Positions 21,645-32,338 of a stretch of 64,000 nt of DNA are shown here, piece by piece; position 1 is the first letter of the stretch; every line of letters starts with the position of its first letter. This DNA comes from Budorcas taxicolor. Taxonomy: Eukaryota > Chordata > Mammalia > Artiodactyla > Bovidae. Both the position numbers and the translations under genes were made by a program. The stretch is from the NCBI RefSeq assembly GCF_023091745.1, contig NC_068920.1, forward strand, positions 117,083,622-117,147,621, given 5' to 3'. The notes beneath the pieces are model-generated. The model saw nothing but the letters and a program-made list of their open reading frames with translations, did no database searches and was not told where the DNA came from.

Positions 21645-23191
21645 TCAGTTCAGTGCAGTTCAGTCGCTCAGTCGTGTCCGACTATTTGCGACCCCATGAA
21701 TCGCAGCACGCCAGGCCTCCCTGTCCATGACCAACTCCCGGAGTTCACTCAGACCCACATCTATCAAGTCAATGATGCCATCCAGTCATCTCATCCTCTG
21801 TCGTCCCCTTCTCCTCCTGCCCCCAATCCCTCCCAGCGTCAGAGTCTTTTCCAATGAGTCAACTCCTTGCATGAGGTGGCCAAACTACTGGAGTTTCAGC
21901 TTTAGCATCATTCCTTCCAAAGAAATCCCAGGGCTGATCTCCTTCAGAATGGATTGGTTGGATGTCCTGGCAGTCCAAGGGACTCTCAAGAGTCTTCTCC
22001 AACACCACAGTTCAAAAGCATCAATTCTTTGGCACTCAGTCTTCTTCACAGTCCAACTCTCACATTGATACATGACTACTGCAAAAATCATAGCCTTGAC
22101 TAGACGGACCTTAGTCGGCAAAGTAATGTCTCTTCTTTTGAATATACTATCTAGATTGGTCATAACTTTCCTTCCAAGGAGTAAGCGTCTTTTAATTTCA
22201 TGGCTGCAATCACCATCTGCAGTGATTTTGGAGCCCCAAAAAATAAAGTCTGATACTGTTTCCACTGTTTCCCTATCTATTTCCCATGAAGTGATGGGAC
22301 CAGATGCCATGATCTTCATTTTCTGAATGTTGAGCTTTAAGTCAACTTTTCCACTCTCCTCTTTCACTTTCATCAAGAGGCTTTTTAGTTCCTCTTCACT
22401 TTCTGCCATAAGGGTGGTGTCATCTGCATATCTGAGGTTATTGACATTTATCCTGGCAATCTTGATTCCAGCTTGTGTTTCTTTCAGTCCAGCGTTTCTC
22501 ATGATGCACTCTGCATAGAAGTTAAATAAGCAGGGTGACAATGTACAGCCTTGACGTACTTCTTTTCCTATTTGGAACCAGTCTGTTGTTCCATGTCTAC
22601 TTCTAACTGTTGCTTCCTGACCTGCATACAGATTTCTCAAGAGGCAGGTCAGGTGGTCTGGTATTCCCTTCTCTTTCAGAATTGTACACAGTTTATTGTG
22701 ACCCACACAGTCAAAGGCTTTGGCATAGTCAATGAAGCAGAAGTAGATGTTTTTCTGGAACTATCCTGCTTTTTTGATGATCCAGCAGTTGTTGGCAGTT
22801 TGATCTCTGGTTCCTCTGCCTTTTCTAATACCAGTTTGAACATTAGGAAATTCACAGTTCACGTATTGCTGAAGCCTGGCTTGGAGAATTTTGAGCATTA
22901 CTTTATTAGCGTGTGAGATGAGTGCAATTGTGCAGTAGTTTGAGCATTCTTTGACATTGCCTTTCTTTGGAATTGGAATGAAAGCTGACCTTTTCCAGTC
23001 CTGTGGCCATTGCTGAGTTTTCCAAATTTGTTGGCATATTGAGTGCAGCACTTTCACAGCATCATCTTTCAGGATTTGAAATAGCTCAACTGGAATTGCA
23101 TCACCTCCACTAGCTTCGTTCGTAGTGATGCTTTCCAAGGCCCACTTGACTTCACATTCCAGGATGTCTGACTCTAGATGAGTGATCACAC
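21645..23191 (-). mobile_element. BovB LINE, 5'-truncated, inserted in L1
   Basis: About 1.55 kb from the 3' terminus (TCAGTTCAGTGCAGTTCAGTCGCTCAG) to an ORF2 position just before the reverse transcriptase. TAAATAT at 21638-21644 and 23192-23198 is a 7-bp TSD, and the host L1 continues in register across it. This makes the boundaries firm and shows that BovB came after this L1. Confidence 0.93.
21885..23189 (-). pseudogene. BovB ORF2 remnant: reverse transcriptase
   Basis: Two long minus-strand frames (22761-23189, 142 codons; 21885-22706, 273 codons) hold most of the reverse transcriptase. Blocks in order: ITHLESDILECEVKWAL, FQILKDDAVKVLHSICQQ, AFIPIPKKGN, RGTRDQ, then after a break LLRNLYAGQEATVR, EVRQGCTLSPCLFNFY, an intact NNLRYADDTTLMAE, and FELWCWRRLLRVPWTA. 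The catalytic YADD is preserved. A frameshift and stop near 22706-22761 split the finger and palm regions, and the endonuclease is absent. It shares unusual residues (MYQCESW, FKRRD, ARTSNQ) with the copy at 28093-28878. Confidence 0.88.
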
Positions 23192-23800
23192 TAAATATCA
23201 GGGAAGTATAAAAATCACAATAAATATCACTCCTTATGTTTGAATGTCTAATACTTTAAAAAAGAATAATAACACATGTTTGCAACAATGTGGAAAAATT
23301 GTAACCCTTATACACTCTTGCTTGGAATATGTAATGATACAATTGCTATGAAAACAATATAGAAGTTTTAAAATATTTTAAAATACTTTTTTTCCCCTAT
23401 GATCTAGCAATTCTATATCTAATACACATACTGAAATTAGAATCACAGAGATATTTACATATCCATAGTAACATTATTATAGACAAAATTTGGAAGCAAC
23501 CCAAGTGTCCACGCATATATGAATGGGTAAATAAAACACGGTATATTTCATGCAATAGAATATTTTTCAGACTTAAAATGAAAGAAATTTAGACTCATGT
23601 TACACCATGGATGGAAGGTGAGGACACTGAAAAGTGAAATAAGCCAGTCATAAAAAGAAATACTGAGTGATTTTATGCCTTTGATGTACCTAAATTAGTC
23701 AGGTTCAGATAAACAGAAAGTAGAATGGTGATTGACAGGGACTTTGGGGAGGGAAAATTCAGAGCTGTTGTTTAATAGTATGAAATTGTAATTTTTAATA
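23192..23800 (+). mobile_element. Old L1, ORF2 end and 3' UTR, middle part
   Basis: Continuation of the 21180-21637 L1: GGAAGCAACCCAAGTGTCC, GGGTAAATAAAACACGGTATATTTCATGCAATAGAATA, ACCATGGATGG, GAAATAAGCCAGTCA, and AAAGTAGAATGGTGATTGACAGGGACTTTGGGGAGGG of the 3' UTR. It breaks off near 23800; L1 3'-terminal sequence reappears at 24755. Confidence 0.88.
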
Positions 23801-24754
23801 ATATACATTTGTTTGTCCCATTTCTAGCACTCAGTTCCTAAAATTGTCGTCATTTCCAAGTGATAAGAGCAATGGAGCATCTTTTTAGTTTTTTGTCTTC
23901 CATTCCGAAATGGTTGCATCACTTAGGAAAGATAAAAGGAATATCTTTTGTTAGTCATAGCAAGCCCCTTTCAACCACATCTGAGTTTATGTTAATGACG
24001 TGACTATTGGAAAGCCCCTCAGAATGAGTGGATGATTGCCAGGGGAACTAACCAGTGATTAGAGGATTGGAACTTTCAGTCTCACCCCCTGATCTTCAGA
24101 AACAAGTGAGAGCCTGGAGATTGGGTTCAATCACCAACAGCCAACAACTTTATCAATCACACCCTGCTAAGGAAGGATTCAAAAGAAAAATACCTAAAGT
24201 AAGGTGTTCCGAGCTTCAGAGAGCTTCAGTATTGGTGAACACGTGGAAGTGCCAGGAAAGTAGCATATCAGCAGGGTGTGGATATAGTGCACCGCTTCAT
24301 CCACACCTTTCCCTATGCATGTCTTTCATCTGGTTTTTCTAAACCGTATCCATCTATAATAAACTGGTAATCTAGTAGTAAAATGTCCTGAGTTTCGTGA
24401 ACTGCTTTAGTGCATTAAAAGAAGGTTATGAGAACCTCTGATTTACATACAGTTCCTCATAAGGGAAGGTGACCAATGGAACTTTTGACTGATGTATAAA
24501 TAGGGAAAGGAGAATTCATCAGCTGAGATAGGCCTTACTTAACCTGTGAGATCTGATACTAACTCCAGGTAGTGCCAGAACTGAACTGAATTGAACTGTA
24601 GAATGCTCATTTGGTGTCCGCTGGGAATGGGAGATTAGCTAATCATGAAAAAAATGTACTTATCTGGTATCAGAAGTAGTGTGTAAAGTGTTGAGAAGAG
24701 AAGCAGAGGTTTTGTTTTGTTTTGTTTTGCTTTCCCTTTGCAAATAGATATAAT
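23801..24754. mobile_element. Unidentified insertion in L1 3' UTR, LTR-like
   Basis: About 950 bp separate two parts of what reads as one L1 3' UTR. Blocks such as CTATAATAAACTGGTAATCTAG (AATAAA-like), GTCCTGAGTTTCGTGAACTGC, AACCTGTGAGATCTGATACTAACTCCAGGTAG and CAGAACTGAACTGAATTGAACTGTAGAATGC look like a recurrent mammalian LTR or similar repeat I cannot name. A (TTTTG)n run lies at 24713-24731. Flanks AAATTGTAATTTTT and TAATTTCAATTTTT may be a decayed TSD. Confidence 0.5.
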
Positions 24755-24878
24755 TTCAATTTTTCATGATGAAAAACTTCTGGAGATGGGTTGCATAAAA
24801 CTGTGGAAACTGTACACTTAAAAAGTCTAACATGGCATATTTTATGTTATATGATTTTCCCACAATTGAAAAAAACAA
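24755..24878 (+). mobile_element. Old L1, 3' terminal part
   Basis: TTCATGATGAAAAACTTCTGGAGATGGGTTGCATAAAACTG, then GTACACTTAAAAAGTCTAACATGGCATATTTTATGTTATATGATTTTCCCACAATTG, is the terminal L1 3' UTR. It completes the element that starts at 21180. Confidence 0.8.
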
Positions 24879-24951
24879 TCTATGGTACTGACTAAAATGA
24901 TAAAATAGTATCAAAGTAAATAATGACAAATCTTCTTTGAAAGCTTGAAAT

Positions 24952-25136
24952 TATGCTTGGGGCTGGTGCACTGAGATGACCCAGAGGGCTGGTAGGGGAA
25001 GGGAGGAGGGAGGGGGGGTTCAGGATGGGGAAAACATGTATACCTGTGGTGGATTCATGTTGATGTATGGCAAAACCAATACAATATTGTAAAGTAATTA
25101 ACCTCCTATTAAAATAAATAAATTTATATTAAAAAA
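24952..25136 (+). mobile_element. Young L1 3' end (cattle-type L1)
   Basis: About 185 bp of the ruminant L1 3' UTR (GGGAGGGGGGGTTCAGGATGGGG, ATGTATGGCAAAACCAATACAATATTGTAAAGTAATTAACC) with an A-rich tail. GAAAGCTTGAAAT is repeated exactly at 24939-24951 and 25137-25149, a 13-bp TSD. Confidence 0.93.
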
Positions 25137-25149
25137 GAAAGCTTGAAAT

Positions 25150-25641
25150 CAAAAAGTTTAAAACTAAAATGGTAAAAAGTGTCACACTGATAGCTGTACT
25201 GTCAAAGTGGCTCTTTTTGTTAGTCTTTAAGAGATAAAAAATTTTGGATTAAATATCCAATTTAAAACACACAAGAAATAGGAGACAATTCATTATATGC
25301 TATTTTATTTGAAATGATATTAGTTTCTTGCTTAGATAACTAGAAATTAGTTATAATATATAATTATATATAATATATAATTTTCTATATGATTAGAAAA
25401 TTAGTTTTCTTGTTTATCTTCTATAATACAATTTACCTGAATTGACAATCCTCCTGTATGAAAGAAAACATGATTTATTAAAATCATATTTTTCAAATTT
25501 TAAGTGAAACAAGTATTTTAATCATCTTATTTAAACTACTGGCTCTATTGCTTTTAATAGTAGACATTATTAAGTTCACTATTTTACCTGAAACAACAGA
25601 AGTAGTAATCCATTCATATTTCAACATATTTATCATAGCAT
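25150..25641. other. Unassigned AT-rich interval
   Basis: Includes a TATATAATATATAATTATATATAATATATAA tract near 25350-25382. No gene seen. Confidence 0.55.
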
Positions 25642-25653
25642 ATTCCCATAAAA

Positions 25654-25876
25654 GGGCTTCCCTGGTGGCTTAGATGGTAAAGAATCTATCTACCTGCAAT
25701 GCAGGAGACCCGGGTTCAATCCCTGGGTTGAGAAGATCCCTTGGAGGAGGTCACGGCAACCCACTTCAGGATTCTTGTCTGGAGAATTCCCATGGACAGA
25801 GGAGACTGGTGGACTATATAGTCCAGTAGGCTGAGAAGAATCAAACGTGACTGAGCAACTAAGTACAGCACAGAAA
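25654..25876 (+). mobile_element. Bov-tA SINE with 12-bp TSD
   Basis: Complete copy from GGGCTTCCCTGGTGGCTTAG to a GACTGAGCAACTAAGTACAGCACAG end. ATTCCCATAAAA flanks it at 25642-25653 and 25877-25888. The B-box region GGGTTCAATCCC is intact. Confidence 0.94.
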
Positions 25877-25888
25877 ATTCCCATAAAA

Positions 25889-26488
25889 AGAGCTGAAATT
25901 TAAAGCTGAAATGATTCAAGAAAAGGTGCAGGGGATTATTAGTCATTCTGATTTCCATGTTTGGATATTTTTGCATTTTGGAAATTATAATTGCATTGTG
26001 ATCATAAAAAACCTATTTTCATAAAATGGATACTTATATTTTATATACATAGTAAATGTAGCATCATAAACCATCACAAATTTTCTCAATAAAAAATAAA
26101 AAGTTTTATTTTTGCCTGGTTGAACTGTATAACTCTATCATAAAAGAAAGAAAAATGAATTGTGAAATTTTTCTACTCTGCTTTAGTTCATTAAATTTGG
26201 TCTGTTATTTGTTTCAAACTCATTTCATAGTATATCCTGAGATTTATTTTCAAAATTCCTTCCATTTATAGAGAAAGAAGATCAAACTACCTCAAAATGC
26301 AATAAAACCTACATCTTATTTATAGTCCTATTTCAACTATTAAAACAAAAGTAATTTTTTTCCTATTCTAACTTACTCAGATACTGTCTTAACATCTAAG
26401 CTGTAATTATACAAGAAATGTTATTACAGAAAGTATTAACAAAAAGCTTTCATTTTTAACCTTTTAGTCATAGTTATACTGTATTTTA
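25889..26488. other. Unassigned AT-rich interval
   Basis: No recognisable gene or repeat. Confidence 0.5.
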
Positions 26489-26706
26489 GGGCTTCCCAGG
26501 TTGTGCTAGTATTAAAGAATCTGCCTGCCAGTGCAAGAGATGAAAGAAGCATGTTTACACTCCCTGGGTCAGCAAGGTCCCACGGAGAAGGAAATGACAA
26601 CCTACCTCAGTGTTCTTGCCTGGAAAATTCCATGGACAGAGGAGCCTGGGGGATCAGAGTCTATGGGGTTGCAAACAGTTGAACCTGACTGAGTGATAAA
26701 GCATGT
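26489..26706 (+). mobile_element. Bov-tA SINE
   Basis: Head GGGCTTCCCAGGTTGTGCTAG...AAAGAATCTGCCTGCCAGTGC and body GGAGAAGGAAATGACAACCTACC...GACTGAGTGATAAAGCATG. More diverged than the neighbouring copy; no clear TSD. Confidence 0.88.
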
Positions 26707-26816
26707 AACCATATATTGTTTTAAAATTGTAATAATATAACATACACTTCTAAAAATTTCCCTTTGTAGATTATTGTTTCATGTTATAACAAAGTTTTCT
26801 ACATCATGTGAAATGT

Positions 26817-27648
26817 TAGGTTGGATAAAGCACAAGATGGAACCAAAATTGCTGAGAGAAATATCAATAACCTCAGATATGCAGGTGACACCATCCTTAT
26901 TGCAGAAACTGAAGACTGAATAGCCTCTTGATGAAAGTGAAAGAGGAGAGTGAAAAAGTTGGCTTAAAACTCAACAGTCACAAAACTAAGATCATGACAT
27001 CTGGTCCCATCTCTTCATGACAAACAGATGGGGAAAAATTGAAACAGTGAGAGACTTTACTTTGGGGGGCTACAAAAATCACTGCAGATGGTGACTGTAG
27101 GCATGAAATCAAAGGACACTTGCTCTTTGGAAAAGCTATGACAAGCCTAGACAGCATATTAAAGAGCAGAGACATTGCTTTGCCAACAAAAGTTCATCTA
27201 GTCAAAGATATAGTTTTTCCAGTAGTCACATATGGGTGTGAGAATTGGACCATAAGGCAGGCTGAACACTGAAGAATTGATGCTTTGAATGTGCTGTTGG
27301 AAAAGGCTCTTGAGAGTCCCTTGGACTGCAAGGAGATGAAATCAGTCAATCCTAAAGGAAATAAACCCTCAATATTCATTTGAGGAACTGATGCTAAAGC
27401 TGATGCTCCAATACTGTGGCCACCAGATACGAAGAGCCAGCTCATTAGAAAAGACCCTAACTCTGGGAAAGATTGAAGGCAAGAGGGGAAGGGAACGACA
27501 GAGGATTATATGGTTGGATGGCATCACTGACTTGATGGACATGAGTTTGAGCAAGCTCCTGGAGATGGGAGAGGATGGAGAAGCTTCGTGTGCTGCAGTC
27601 CATGGTGTCACAAAGAGGTGGACATGACTGAGCAACTGAACAACAAGT
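26817..27648 (+). mobile_element. BovB 3' portion, plus orientation, older copy
   Basis: Begins in the palm of ORF2 (AATATCAATAACCTCAGATATGCAGGTGACACCATCC), where the catalytic YADD reads YAGD, and runs to the 3' end. The only sizeable sense frame is 27391-27627 (LMLQYCGHQIRRASSLEKTL...). Substitutions such as CACTTGCTCTTTGGAAAAGC mark an older subfamily than the large copies nearby. Confidence 0.88.
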
Positions 27649-27656
27649 TTTCAGGG

Positions 27657-27798
27657 ACTTCCCTGGTAGTCCAATGGTTAAGACTCTGTACTCCAATGCA
27701 GAAGGCCTGGATTTGATGTCTGGTTAGGGACTATATCCCATGTGCTGTAATAAAGATCTGGTGCAGCCAAACAAAAACAAACAAAAAAAAGGGTTTTT
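27657..27798 (+). mobile_element. CHR-type tRNA-Glu SINE
   Basis: GGGACTTCCCTGGTAGTCCAATGGTTAAGACTCTG...GGTTAGGGACTATATCCCATGTGCTG...GCAGCCAAACAAAAACAAAC matches the cetartiodactyl CHR SINE layout, distinct from Bov-tA. The tail is A-rich. It directly follows the BovB tail. Confidence 0.85.
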
Positions 27799-27851
27799 CT
27801 CTTTTTGCATAACTGTGGTTTGTAATAACAGTAATATATTTAATAATGTAA

Positions 27852-29295
27852 TTCAGTTCAGTTCAGTTCAGTCACTCAGTTGTGTCCGACTCTTTGCGAC
27901 CCCATGAATCGCAGCACGCCAGGCCTCCCTTTCCATCACCATCTCCCGGAGTTCACTCAGACCCACGTCCATCGAGTCAGTGATGTCATCCAGTAATCTC
28001 ATCCTCTGTTGTCCCCTTCTCCTCCTGCCCCCAATCCCTCCCAGCATCAGAGTCTTTTCCAATGAGTCAACTCTTCGCATGAGGTGGCCAAACTACTGGA
28101 GTTTCAGCTTTAGCGTCATTCCTTCCAAAGAAATCCCAGGGCTGATCTCCTTCAGAATGGATTGGTTGGATGTCCTGGCAGTCCAAGGGACTCTCAAGAG
28201 TCTTCTCCAACACCACAGTTCAAAAGCGTCAATTCTTTGGCACTCAGTCTTCTTCACAGTCCAACTCTCACATTGATACATGACCACTGGAAAAACCATA
28301 GCCTTGACTAGACGGACCTTAGTCGGCAAAGTAATGTCTCTTCTTTTGAATATACTATCTAGGTTGGTCATAACTTTCCTTCCAAGGAGTAAGCGTCTTT
28401 TAATTTCATGGCTGCAATCACCATCTGCAGTGATTTTGGAGCCCCAAAAAATAAAGTCTGACACTGTTTCTACTGTTTTCCCATCTATTTCCCATGAAGT
28501 GATGGGACCGGATGACATGATCTTCATTTTCTGAATGTTGAGCTTTAAGCCAATTTTTTCACTCTCCACTTTCACTTTCATCAAGAGGCTTTTTAGTTCC
28601 TCTTCACTTTCTGCTATAAGGGTGGTGTCATCTGCATATCTGAGGTTATTGACATTTCTCCCGGCAATCTTGATTCCAGCTTCTGTTTCTTCCAGTCGAG
28701 CATTTCTTATGATGTACTCTGCATATAAGTTAAATAAGCAGGGTGACAATGTACAGCCTTGAAGTACTTCTTTTCCTATTTGGAACCAGTCTGTTGTTCC
28801 ATGTCCAGGTCTAACTGTTGCTTCCTGACCTGCATACAGATTTCTCAAGAGGCAGATCAGGTGGTCTGGTATTCCCATCTCTTTCAGAATTTATCCACAC
28901 AGTCAAAGGCTTTGGCATAGTCAATGAGGCAGAAATAGGTGTTTTTCTGGAACTCTCTTGCTTTTTCTATGATCCAGCAGATGTTGGCAATTTGATCTCT
29001 GGTTCCTCTGCCTTTTCTAAAACCAGCTTGAACATTAGGAAGTTCACGGTTCACATACTGTTGAAGCCTTGCTTGGAGAATTTTGAGCATTACTTTACAA
29101 GCGTGTGAAATGAGTGCAATTTTGCAGTAGTTTGAACATTCTTTGGCATTGCCTTTCTTTGGGATTGGAATGAGAACTGACCTTTTCCAGTCTTGTGGCC
29201 ACTGCTGAGTTTTCCAAATTTGTTGGCATATTGAGTGCAGCACTTTCACAGCATCATCTTTAGGATTTGAAATAGCTCCACTGGAATTCCATCAC
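27852..29295 (-). mobile_element. BovB LINE, 5'-truncated, minus arm of inverted pair
   Basis: From the AATTCAGTTCAGTTCAGTTCAGTCACTCAG terminus through the reverse transcriptase to GTGATGGAATTCCAGTGGAGC on the minus strand. It forms an inverted pair with the plus-strand copy at 29400-31044. No clear TSD. Confidence 0.92.
28093..29249 (-). pseudogene. BovB ORF2 remnant: reverse transcriptase
   Basis: Frames 28884-29249 (121 codons) and 28093-28878 (261 codons) keep IPIPKKGN, GFRKGRGTRDQ, FCLIDYAKAFDCV, LYAGQEATVR, QGCTLSPCLFNLY, NNLRYADDTTLIAE (YADD intact) and FELWCWRRLLRVPWTA. A deletion after KAFDCVDKF (28884) removes the NKLWKILKE block and shifts the frame. There is no endonuclease domain. 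It shares MYQCESW, FKRRD and ARTSNQ with the copy at 21885-22706, so both probably descend from one source lineage. Confidence 0.87.
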
Positions 29296-29399
29296 CACTG
29301 CATAAATATTTGAGCAGAAGTGAATTATTTAATCACAGTACTTTAATGATAGTAGATACATCTTCTGATTATGGAAAATAATGTGTATTTAAGTAAGCA
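29296..29399. other. Unique spacer between inverted BovB copies
   Basis: About 100 bp of AT-rich DNA with no repeat recognised. Confidence 0.7.
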
Positions 29400-30889
29400 C
29401 AGAAATGGTATGGGCCTAACAGAAGCAGAAGATATTAAAACAAGGTGGCAAGAAAACACAGAACTGTATAGAAAAGATCTTTATGACCAAGATAGTGACG
29501 ATGGTATATTCACTCACCTAGACCCAGACATCCTGGAATGTGAAGCCAAGTGGGCCTTAGAAAGCATCACTATGAACAAAGCTGGTGGAGGTGATGGAAT
29601 TCTAGTGGAGCTATTTCAAATCCTGAAAGATGATGCTGTGAAGGTGCTGCACTCAATATGCCAGCAAGTTTGGAAAACTCAGCAGTGGCCATAGGATTGG
29701 AAAAGCTCAGTTTACATTCCAATCCCAAAGAAAGGCAGTGCCAAAGATTGCTCAAATTACTGCACAATTGCATCCATCTCACACACTAGTAAAGTAATGC
29801 TCAAAATTCTCCAAGCCAGGCTTCAGCAATACATGAACCATGAACTTCCTGATGTTCAAGCTGGTGTTAGAAAAGGCAGAGGAACCAGAGATCAAATTGA
29901 CAACATCCACTGGATCATGGGAAAAGCAAAAGAGTTCCAGAAAAACATCTATTTCTGCTTTATTGACTATGCCAAAGCCTATGACTGTGTGGATCACAAT
30001 AAACTGTGGAAAATTCTGACAGAGATGGGAATATCAGAACACTTGACCTGCCTCTTGAGAAATCTGTATGCAGGTCAGGAAGCAACAGTTAGAACTGGAC
30101 ATGCAACAACAGACTGGTTCCAAATAGGAAAAGGAGTACGTCAAGGCTGTACATTGTCACCCTGCTTATTTAACTTCTATGTAGAGTACATCATGAGAAA
30201 TGCTGGGATGGAGGAAGCACAAGCTGGAATCAAGATTGCAGGGAGAAATATCAATAACCTCAGATATGCATATGACACCACCCTTATGGCAGAGAGTGAG
30301 CAGGAACTAAAAAGTCTCTCAATGAAAGTGAAAGATGAGAGTGAAAGAGTTGGCTTAATCTCAACATTCAGAAAACTAAGATCATGGCTTCTGGTCCCAT
30401 CACTTCATGGGAAATAGCTGGAGCAACTGTGGAAACAGTGTCAGACTTTACTTTTTGAGGGCTCCAAAATCAATGAAGATGGTGACTGTAGCCGTGAAAT
30501 TAAAAGGTGCTTACTCCTTGGAAGCAGAGTTATGACCAACCTAGGTAGCATATTGAAAAGCAAAGACATTACTTTGTCAAAAAAAGGTCTGTCTTGTCAA
30601 GTCTATAGTTTTTCCATTGATCATGTATGGATGTGAGAGTTGGATTGTAAAGAAAGCTGAGCGCCGAAGAACTGATGCTTTTGAACTCTGGTGTTGGAGA
30701 AGACTCTTGAGAGTGCCTTGGGCTGCAAAGAGATCCAACCAGTCGATTTTAAAGATCAGTCCTGCGTGTTCTTTGGAAGGAATGTTGCTAAAGCTGAAAC
30801 TCCAGTACTTTGTCCACCTCATGCGAAGAGTTGACTCATTGGAAAAGACTCTAATGCTGGGAGGGATTGGGGGCAGGAGGAGAAAGTGA
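29400..30889 (+). pseudogene. BovB ORF2 remnant: reverse transcriptase and C-terminus
   Basis: Blocks in order: GLTEAEDIKTRWQEN, ILECEAKWALESITMNKAGG, FQILKDDAVKVLHSICQQVW (then a TAG stop), RGTRDQIDNIHWIMGKAKEF, CFIDYAKAYDCVDHNKLWKI, LYAGQEATVRTGHATTDWF, GVRQGCTLSPCLFNFYVEY, NNLRYAYDTTLMAE. The catalytic YADD is YAYD, which removes the first metal-binding Asp of the pair. A frameshift after VGLISTFRKL precedes the C-terminal CESWIVKKAE...FELWCWRRLLRVPW block. Confidence 0.87.
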
Positions 30890-31044
30890 AGACAGAGGAT
30901 GAGATGGCTGATGGCATCGCTGACTCGTTGAACGTTAGTCTGAGTGAACTCCGGGAGTTGGTGATGAACATGGAGGCCTGGTGTGCTGCGATTCATGGGG
31001 TTACAAAGAGTTGGACACGGTGAGAGAGTGAACTGACTGACTGA
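29400..31044 (+). mobile_element. BovB LINE, 5'-truncated, plus arm of inverted pair
   Basis: Starts at CAGAAATGGTATGGGCC in the ORF2 linker and reaches the 3' terminus (GAACTGACTGACTGAAAT). AAGTAAGCA before it and AAATAAGCA after it are a plausible decayed TSD. Sense frames 29371-29694, 29797-30417 and 30617-30889 hold the reverse transcriptase and C-terminus with breaks between them. Confidence 0.9.
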
Positions 31045-31136
31045 AATAAGCATGTTTTTTTGCATTTTACTTGACATTGTTGTAAAGTCAATGCAGTCAC
31101 TACGTGAAGGGTTTCCTAACACACCAGGATGTGTCT

Positions 31137-31876
31137 TGTTGGGAGCCGTGTTAGGCTTTATTGAGAAAATAGAGACATGGCTCCAACTCCCTCTCCTCAT
31201 TCCACAGGCACAGTTCAAGGATGAAGGAGTTAGGTCTTGTGATTTTGACTTGTTTTTTTCCTTTCTTTGGTTGAGTTGGCTGGAAAAAATATCAAGGTGT
31301 TTATTGTTCTTGAGAGAAACAAGAGAAAGCACAAAGCCTCCTGCAGTTGTGCCCAGAAAATAATTTATAAAGTAACCATTGACATTTGTTCAAGGATCTT
31401 TACAAAAAATGTTCCTGTATGAGCATGTAGGTCACAGCTTGAGGCCATGGGAAAGATTGTTATCTGAGACCTGTTTGTGAGGGGAATGCTTACAGCAAAA
31501 TAAGTTTGCTGAGCTTAGGTTTCAGGAATAATTAAGAAGCCTTTTTAGGAGATAGTGAGCTTAGGATACCAGGGGCAAGCAAGATTTATAAAGATAAGAA
31601 AAAAACAGAGGGATGTGGTATGCAGCCCAGACATAAGCATAAGTTGAAATGCAACTCTGGTTGAAGGGCAACAATGATTTATGGAGACAATAAATCTGGG
31701 TGAGGGGGAGCTGAAAATGTAAAACCTCTGACCTAATGCTTTTTTCAAAATATAAAAGACCTGATGCTTGAAAGAAAAATGCAGTCTGGCACCTTGAGTC
31801 AGAGGCTGCATCAATCTCCGCCAACACCTCTCATCTCTTCAGGCTGATTCCTGGCTGCTGGAGCTGGACTCTGACA
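31137..31876 (+). mobile_element. Solo LTR of a ruminant betaretrovirus-like ERV
   Basis: 740 bp beginning TGTTGGGAGCCGTG and ending GGACTCTGACA, so TG...CA termini. GTGTCT occurs at 31131-31136 and 31877-31882, a perfect 6-bp TSD as used by class II (ERVK-like) integrases. A TATA-like AATATAAAAG lies at about 31749, and CTCATCTCTTCAGGCTG follows in the R/U5 part. The sequence matches my memory of a common bovine LTR family (possibly BTLTR1). No internal viral genes remain, so recombination between two LTRs probably removed them. Confidence 0.88.
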
Positions 31877-31882
31877 GTGTCT

Positions 31883-32080
31883 CATTTTTGCACACTTTGT
31901 TGAAATTAGGGCTTCTTTCCTCTTAATTTCCTTCATAATTTTCTGGAACTTTAATCATTTAAGCTATTATCTTTCTCTTTTCCAGGGTTAAACATCTTAC
32001 ACATGTCCTCTCTCTCACAGAGGTGGTTTTCCTGATGTTTCTGTTCTGCCTTTTTCTGATTCAAATTAACAAAACTTTTA
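31883..32080. other. Unassigned interval
   Basis: No gene or repeat recognised. Confidence 0.5.
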
Positions 32081-32338
32081 TTATTGCATGAAAGGTTTCA
32101 TTATAGTGTTATTTAATTATTCTGATATGTATTTTTCTCTATTGTATAGCATAGTTTCACAGGCATGTGTCTTCAATGAATCTTTATTTTATTATGGCTA
32201 TAGTTTACAGAAAGTTGTGAAGATAGTACCTAGAGATCCCATGTACAAGCATCCAGTTTCCCCTATTTTCAAAATCTTACATTAATATGATACATTGCAG
32301 CAATTAGTGAAGAAATATTAAAACATTATTACTAACTG
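32081..32338 (-). mobile_element. Ancient L1 3' UTR, left part (antisense)
   Basis: AGAGATCCCATGTACAAGCATCCAGTTTCCCCTATTTTCAAAATCTTACATTAATATGATACATTGCAGCAATTAGTGAAG is the complement of an old mammalian L1 3' UTR. It resumes at 35409 past the BovB. Confidence 0.78.

Noticed and set aside
25654..25876. tRNA gene
   Set aside because: The A- and B-box-like head is that of a Bov-tA SINE. A cloverleaf cannot be completed, and a TSD proves retroposition. The same holds for the other Bov-tA heads.
30577..31332. 251-codon open frame, minus strand
   Set aside because: Antisense of BovB joined to antisense of the ERV LTR. The frame crosses an element boundary.
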